NCBI GenBank assembly: GCA_028551475.1
Contig: CM052356.1
Coordinates: 6,458,001-6,522,000, forward strand
DNA from: Casuarina equisetifolia
Taxonomy: Eukaryota; Streptophyta; Magnoliopsida; Fagales; Casuarinaceae
Direction of reading: 5' to 3'
DNA: 64,000 nucleotides
Numbering within the stretch: the stretch's first letter is position 1; the number at the start of each line of letters is the position of its first letter. Shown piece after piece: positions 58,592 through 64,000 of this stretch. A program made the position numbers and the translations under genes. The notes beneath the pieces are model-generated. The model was not told the origin of the DNA and made no database searches. It saw nothing but the letters and a program-made list of their open reading frames with translations.

Positions 58592-61500
58592 ATGGCAGCC
58601 ATGGCTGGTGCTTGTTCTTCTGGGGTACTGTTTAGAGCTACAGAATCAGGAAATTCTGGGGCTTCTCTGGCTCGGTACACCGGGCTTCGCCCAGGTTATA
58701 ACACCTTTCAAAGGGCTTCAATGAGGCCTGGTAAGTGTCAATCGCTCTCCTATATTTTTCTAAATGATGATCAAACTCGTATCCATTTAAGAAACAGACC
58801 CAAGTGCGTCCTAGAGGCAAAAGCTGACCAGAGCTATGAGCCAATTCTGTTTCAGTCCTCTGCTTTTCCCTATTTTCCCGTCTTACAACTCTATAAGTTA
58901 TAGGCCTGAAATCGCTTTCTGGTGATGTCGGATGGCCTGTCTTTCATTGGTTCTTTTCTATAGGAACTTTTGGATTGTCCTTAAGATCGACAACCTAAGT
59001 TCTTGTTTAGATGTATTTCAGCAAGGTGAAATTCTATGTTGCTCTATCGGGGAGGATCAGGTCTCTCATGTTACGTGTCTTATACAAGCAACAACCAAAA
59101 CAATGTCCTCCCTTCTGATACGAATTGATAATTCTGAAAAAGTAAGCTTTTTCTCTTGAATCCTGTACCTTGTCTCTGAGGCATTAGCCCCTGCTTTGTG
59201 TTAAGTGCATGGTTGGTACTTCGTTTCGCGTCGGAGTGAGAATTTTTCCTTTAGGGGAAAAGGTGGGAATTTGCAAGGCAGCTTCAGAGGTTTGGGGAAA
59301 AGAGAAACGTAAACGAGAAACGACACCAAAAGACGGGGAGACGAAAGAAAATTACGTACAGAGGTGGTTTGGGTTGAACCTTTTTTGTGTTGTAGAAACT
59401 TTATCTGGCTTAAATCTTTATATTTTCGAGAAAGTTCCAGTATTTGTCGCTATGTTTCTTAAAAGAGAACCTTTAGATTGTAAAAAGAGGAAGATTTTTG
59501 TTTTGAGAGGTGTAAGGAATTTACGATATTGAAATCGAGAGATAAAAGGGTTATGCAGATCTTCAAAGAGAATTTAAGGGGTTCTTTCAATTTTTGGAGG
59601 GTCGAATGGGGTATTCTTATGTTTCAAATGCTTAGGGTCATGGCCTCCTCCCTTCCCTCCTGTTTTCTGTGTATCCCAGCTTTCCTCATCTTATTCGCAT
59701 CTTGTAGCAACAGGGAGCAAGTATTTCAGGATGTCTTGTCAAACTAACTGGAACCAACAACAAGAACATTTTCCAGTTAGATGTTCTTTTCACTCTACTT
59801 CCCCCTAGTACAAACTTTCTGATTCTTAATAAGCCATTGTTCAGGTTGGTGCTTGCTGAAGGTTTATTCTTTAAAGAAATCACTTGTGGCTACTTTTGGC
59901 CGGGCTTGATTTTATCTATCTTTGTTGTTCTACATCAGTGTCATCTCTTTAATGGCGGAGCATCTTGGGTTGATATTGATTCTGATTTCCCATTCTCAGC
60001 TCCAAAATGCAGAAAGGTCAAGGCCATGGCTTCAACAGTTTTAGCTCCCAAACGAGAAAAAGATCCGAAAAAACGAGTTGTCATAACTGGGATGGGCCTT
60101 GTATCGGTTTTTGGTAATGAAATTGACACATTCTATAACAAGCTTCTAGAGGGAGAAAGTGGGATTAGCCTGATTGACAGGTTTGATGCTTCAAAACTCC
60201 CAGTCCGGTTTGGCGGTCAGATTCGTAACTTTTCATCGGTCGGCTACATTGATGGGAAGAATGATCGCCGGCTTGATGATTCCTGGCGTTACTGTTTAGT
60301 CGCTGGAAGAAGGGCCCTTGATGATGCCAACCTTGGAACTGAGGTTCTTGAAAAGGTAAGATTTTAATAGCATCACAATGTAGTTTTCAAGTCTGAACAT
60401 CAAGCATCAATGTATTTCTGTTTTGCATTTCCTGCAGATGGACAGAACAAAGATTGGAGTTCTTGTGGGATCAGGCATGGGAGGCATTACAGCTTTCAGC
60501 GCCGGAGTGGAAGCTCTAGTCTTGAAGGGATATAAGAAGATCACACCGTTTTTCATTCCTTATTCTATCACCAACATGGGGTCAGCGTTGTTGGCTATAG
60601 ACACTGGTTTAATGGGACCTAATTACTCCATTTCAACTGCCTGTGCAACTGCAAATTACTGCTTTTTTTCAGCTGCAAATCTAATCAGAAGTGGTGAGGC
60701 AGATATCATGGTGACTGGTGGGACTGAAGCCGCAATCACAGCTACTGGGGTTGGCGGCTTTATAGCCTGCCGGGCTTTGTCTCAGAGAAATGATGAACCC
60801 CACAAAGCTTCCAGACCCTGGGATAAAAATCGTGATGGTTTTGTCATGGGAGAAGGCTCTGGTGTGCTGGTAGTTACAAAATCATATGCTGTTCTTTCAC
60901 TATAATGTGGCTTGGCTTATGTAATCTTCTTCATTATAATAATTTTGTTTAAACGTGAAAGATTATGGAGAGCCTGGAGAGTGCAATGAAAAGAGGAGCT
61001 AATATTATAGCGGAGTATTTGGGAGGTGCTGTAACATGCGATGCTCATCACATGACTGATCCTAGATCAGATGGCCTTGGAGTTTCAACTTGCATAACAA
61101 AAAGTTTACAGAATGCTGGGGTGTCGCCTGAAGAGGTAAAACCACTTACTGATCTCGATACTAAAAGAAATCATCAATGTTTCTATCTAAATACACCAGG
61201 TGTAAGGCAAATTTGATTCTGTTCTTGACATTCTAAATGCATAATTCACAGGTGAATTATGTGAATGCTCATGCAACATCTACACTAGCGGGGGATATGG
61301 CTGAGTTCAATGCAATCAAGAAGGTCTTCAGGAACATATCAGAGTTAAAGATGAATGCGACCAAGGTAAGAATCTTAATAAGATCTTCTGCAGCAAACAT
61401 TTAAATGGTCTAACTGCTATTGCTAATGACCTTTTTTCTTGTTTCAGTCAATGATTGGACATGGCCTTGGGGCTGCTGGTGGACTGGAAGCCATAGCTAG

Positions 61501-62131
61501 CATTAAAGCAATTACTACCGGTTGGGTGCATCCAACTATTAACCAAGATGTACTAATCCTAAGTCCTTAATTTCCATTCTCATTTGCCTCCATTTTTCTA
61601 GCGCCAATGGTTCTTATCCATTTGATGTTCATATATTTATGGTGCTCGTGCAGAACCTGGAATCTGATGTTACAATCGACACTGTCCCAAACGTGAAGAA
61701 AAAGCATGAAGTCAATGTTGGTATGTCTCACCTCCTTCTCTGTTGTCTGTGTCTTTCTCATGTATGTTTCTACAATCTGAATAGACAACGCAGTCTAAAC
61801 ATCTAAAGAGTAAGGGATCAAAATGTTGTTGGGGGTGTATATGAAGCTCTGGTACCCACTTGTTTTGTATTTACATGGATTGAATAATTACTACACACAA
61901 AAAGCACCAACAACACTGAGGATCTTACTGTGATGGTTACACGGCATGCAGGAGATTTCCTAAACTCTCGGATTATAAGAAACTTGGTAGAAACCCGGTA
62001 AAATTGTTATCTTTGTTGCCCCTAATTTTGACCATATACCTAACAAATTTCTATTTTCTGCAGCTATCTCTAATTCATTTGGCTTTGGCGGTCACAATTC
62101 GGTGGTTGTCTTCGCCCCTTTCACGCCCTAA
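58592..62131 (+). CDS. 3-oxoacyl-[ACP] synthase I-like, chloroplastic (diverged KAS I paralogue)
   Basis: KAS I condenses malonyl-ACP with growing acyl-ACP (to C16) in the plastid. Eight exons: 58592-58730, 60000-60355, 60438-60869, 60962-61135, 61252-61365, 61448-61549, 61654-61720 and 62064-62131, all GT-AG, give 483 residues. Residues 1 to about 55 are a Ser/Ala/Arg-rich transit peptide. The catalytic Cys-His-His set is intact: C234 (STACATAN), H374 (NAHATST) and H410 (MIGHG), with K405. GFGGHNSVV closes the fold. The words DGKNDRRLDD, MESLESAMKRGA, AEYLGGAV and HEVNVAISNSFGFGGHN mark KAS I rather than KAS II. Differences from typical KAS I include DDSWRYCLVAG (usually DDCLRYCIVAG), TGVGGF for IGLGGF, MIGHGLG for MIGHCLG, and the ending VVFAPFTP. 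It may be a second, specialised KAS I. A GA-rich leader precedes the start; AATAAA lies at 62352-62357. Confidence 0.93.
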
Positions 62132-62351
62132 ACAAATGTCAGCCGAAGTCTTCTTTGCTCCCTTCCCTTTCACCCTTCTGTTATAATCAGAATCACCATT
62201 TTCGGGATGTTAAAGTTGTCAGAAGCATAGAGGAAGTCACGTCTTGGAGCTGTCATTCTGTAATGAATCCTGAAGGCAGTGTAGCCCCTCCGCGGTATTC
62301 GATAGATCTCAACACTGTTTCCATGAATCAGAATCGGTAATTTTTTCAGTG

Positions 62352-62357
62352 AATAAA
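62352..62357 (+). terminator. Poly(A) signal of the KAS I-like gene
   Basis: A perfect AATAAA lies 221 bases after the stop codon, a normal 3' UTR distance for a plant gene. Confidence 0.6.
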
Positions 62358-62359
62358 AC

Positions 62360-64000
62360 GTCGATGCTTTTTGTCCCTTTGTTTTTCTTGCCTACTTCTG
62401 GGTTGGTTGCTTGTGATGGAAGATTTTGAAATGGTTCTGAATTGTCAGATCCAACAATATGAGGATGCTATTGCCCTGTTTGGCCTGGGGGCCATAAACT
62501 TTCCTGGAAAATATAAGTAAAGAAGACTATCTCTGCTAGTATTTGGAGATAAACCGGGAAATGAGAAAACTAACAGAAAAGAGAAGGCTTTCCTGGAAAA
62601 TAACAATGACAGAAAAGAGAAAAAAATAGACTTTTGTTCTTTCTGTGGTTTAAGACTTCAAAATACACCAAAGTTAAGAGATTAGTCCTTAGGGTTCTAT
62701 TGAGTGGTCCTATAAATTATAAGGCCCAAGAGGAAGCAGGAAGCTACCAATTATAAGGCATAGGATTACATTCTCTCCTTCAGACGTGGGATGAATCCAA
62801 GCATCCTTAATAGGTTCCAACATTATCTTCTTTCCAAACTACTTCCAAGAAATGGTGGGGAAATTATGGAGTTTGACTTCATACTCCAGAATTAGAATTA
62901 AAACAAAGATAACTTATGAAGCGACACTGCAATTATTTGTGCAAAATATATTAATGGTGCCAAATCACTGCATCTTTAAAGATCTAAGTTAATTACAAAT
63001 CATGAATTTAGTCATCTAATATAATATTTTAATAAATCACAAAGCTATCCCCTAAATACATTATCTTCCTTAGTTGCTTGTCTGAACTTTCCATCAAGCT
63101 ACAGAAACCTCCCTTGTTCGTTTGATGCCTCTAATCAAAAGGGAACAAATTGATGATAAAAGAATCTAGGTTATCACATCAGGCTTCCTGAAGAATGCAT
63201 CCTTTTCTAGTCATCATTGCGTGTTCTCCTTTGCTTTTTTCTCTGTCATCAACTAATTGATGTAAGATTCTTCAACATCTTTCTCACATCTAAATCTAAT
63301 TAAAACCAGAACAAAGACAAACAGATAAAAGGGCATGACACGATAAAGTCTCAGAACTAGACAAAACAAAGGACTTTTGGGATTATGTTGGAGTATCAAA
63401 TTTAACATCCTGAGTTTAGAAGAGGAGAGTACCGACAGATACATATATTTACAACTAAAGACAAAGCCAGCCAATGAAGAACCCCTTGAGTAGATTATTC
63501 CTGCATCAGGCATGAGGGAACCCAGTTCCGAAAATTCTTCAGCGTTTTTGGTAGGACGGCAGGTTTACATCCTGAATGTGGTCCTTCACATAAAATCACG
63601 TTAAGCAAGTTGTGGGATCTTTGATCCAATGGTCTCTAAGTTAACTGCTTCATAGAAAGAAGAGAATATGGAAGTTAGGTCCCAGATGAGTGGCATGTGT
63701 CTACTGGTCGCTGCAGCAGAAAAATTGTCACTTCTTCTGCCAAAAGAAGAGAAAAGGAGGGAAATCATGGTCCAGTAGGTCTTAAGCTCCACATTTCCAA
63801 GCAACGAAGAACTAATCATAAGATCAAAGGGCTGACAGTTGAGGCTTTAGTGCCTTTTGGGACCAAATTCCCACTCAGAAACTCACATTTGTTTTTTGTT
63901 CTATCTGTTATATGCTTTCATGGTAGCAAATGTGAAGGGCAGCCTCCAAGCGCAGATAGGCTTAAATCTTTTCTCGTTTGCCCATGAGTGTCCTCACATG
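62360..64000. other. Right edge, no gene recognised
   Basis: Several open frames of 60-96 codons on both strands near 63253-63987 have no recognisable content and no splice structure that I trust. The window may end within the flank of another gene. Confidence 0.4.

Noticed and set aside
58330-58680. Minus-strand frame of 116 codons across the KAS I leader
   Set aside because: It overlaps the real start exon in antisense and has no recognisable domain.

Overview
This is nuclear DNA of a eudicot plant, probably woody; grapevine-like base composition and repeats are suggestive, but I cannot fix the species. The evidence is AT-rich intergenic DNA, GT-AG introns, a Pol III tRNA gene, decayed LTR retrotransposons, and plant-only families: chloroplast KAS I, plant SMO1, a PLS-class PPR, a DCD/NRP protein and a PADRE/DUF4228 protein. 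There are seven protein-coding genes and one tRNA gene. None is an operon; each is an independent transcription unit.

Layout. 0-6 kb: a promoter-like left edge, then a decayed Ty1/copia element on the minus strand (about 1.73-5.91 kb) with two diverged LTRs, a degenerate primer-binding site and recognisable but stop-ridden pol and RNase H motifs. 6-13.4 kb: no firm gene, but clustered G-boxes, a W-box palindrome, a promoter-like stretch with a TATA box, a GA run and a splice donor, and a GC-elevated block dense in short ORFs that I could not identify. 13.9-16.3 kb (-): an intronless domesticated hAT-transposase-like gene. 19.36-20.58 kb: a short, non-coding LTR element (TRIM-like) with LTRs starting TGTCAC, a Met-tRNA-type primer-binding site and a near-match 5-bp target duplication. 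27.3 kb (-): tRNA-Lys(CUU). 28.5-32.5 kb (-): sterol 4-alpha-methyl oxidase 1 (five exons). 34.6-37.6 kb: tandem and nested local duplications. 38.9-45.3 kb (+): an E-class PPR gene followed by a DUF7054 gene, a pair that looks like Arabidopsis At4g22760-At4g22758 and so may be conserved microsynteny. 48.6 kb (+): an intronless PADRE gene. 52.3-54.2 kb (-): an NRP/B2-type DCD gene with a 17-residue repeat array. 55.9-56.6 kb: a probable copia solo LTR. 58.6-62.1 kb (+): a diverged KAS I-like gene (eight exons).

Functionally the genes are a housekeeping and stress mix. KAS I acts in plastid fatty-acid elongation. SMO1 acts in sterol synthesis in the ER. The PPR protein should act on organelle RNA. 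NRP and PADRE proteins are associated with stress and defence signalling. No gene cluster for one pathway is visible. The most notable items are the TRIM-like element, the KAS I paralogue with unusual residues near conserved motifs, the NRP repeat expansion, and several unexplained regulatory-looking clusters far from any recognised gene. Exon boundaries were set by reading splice sites and conserved protein frames by eye.
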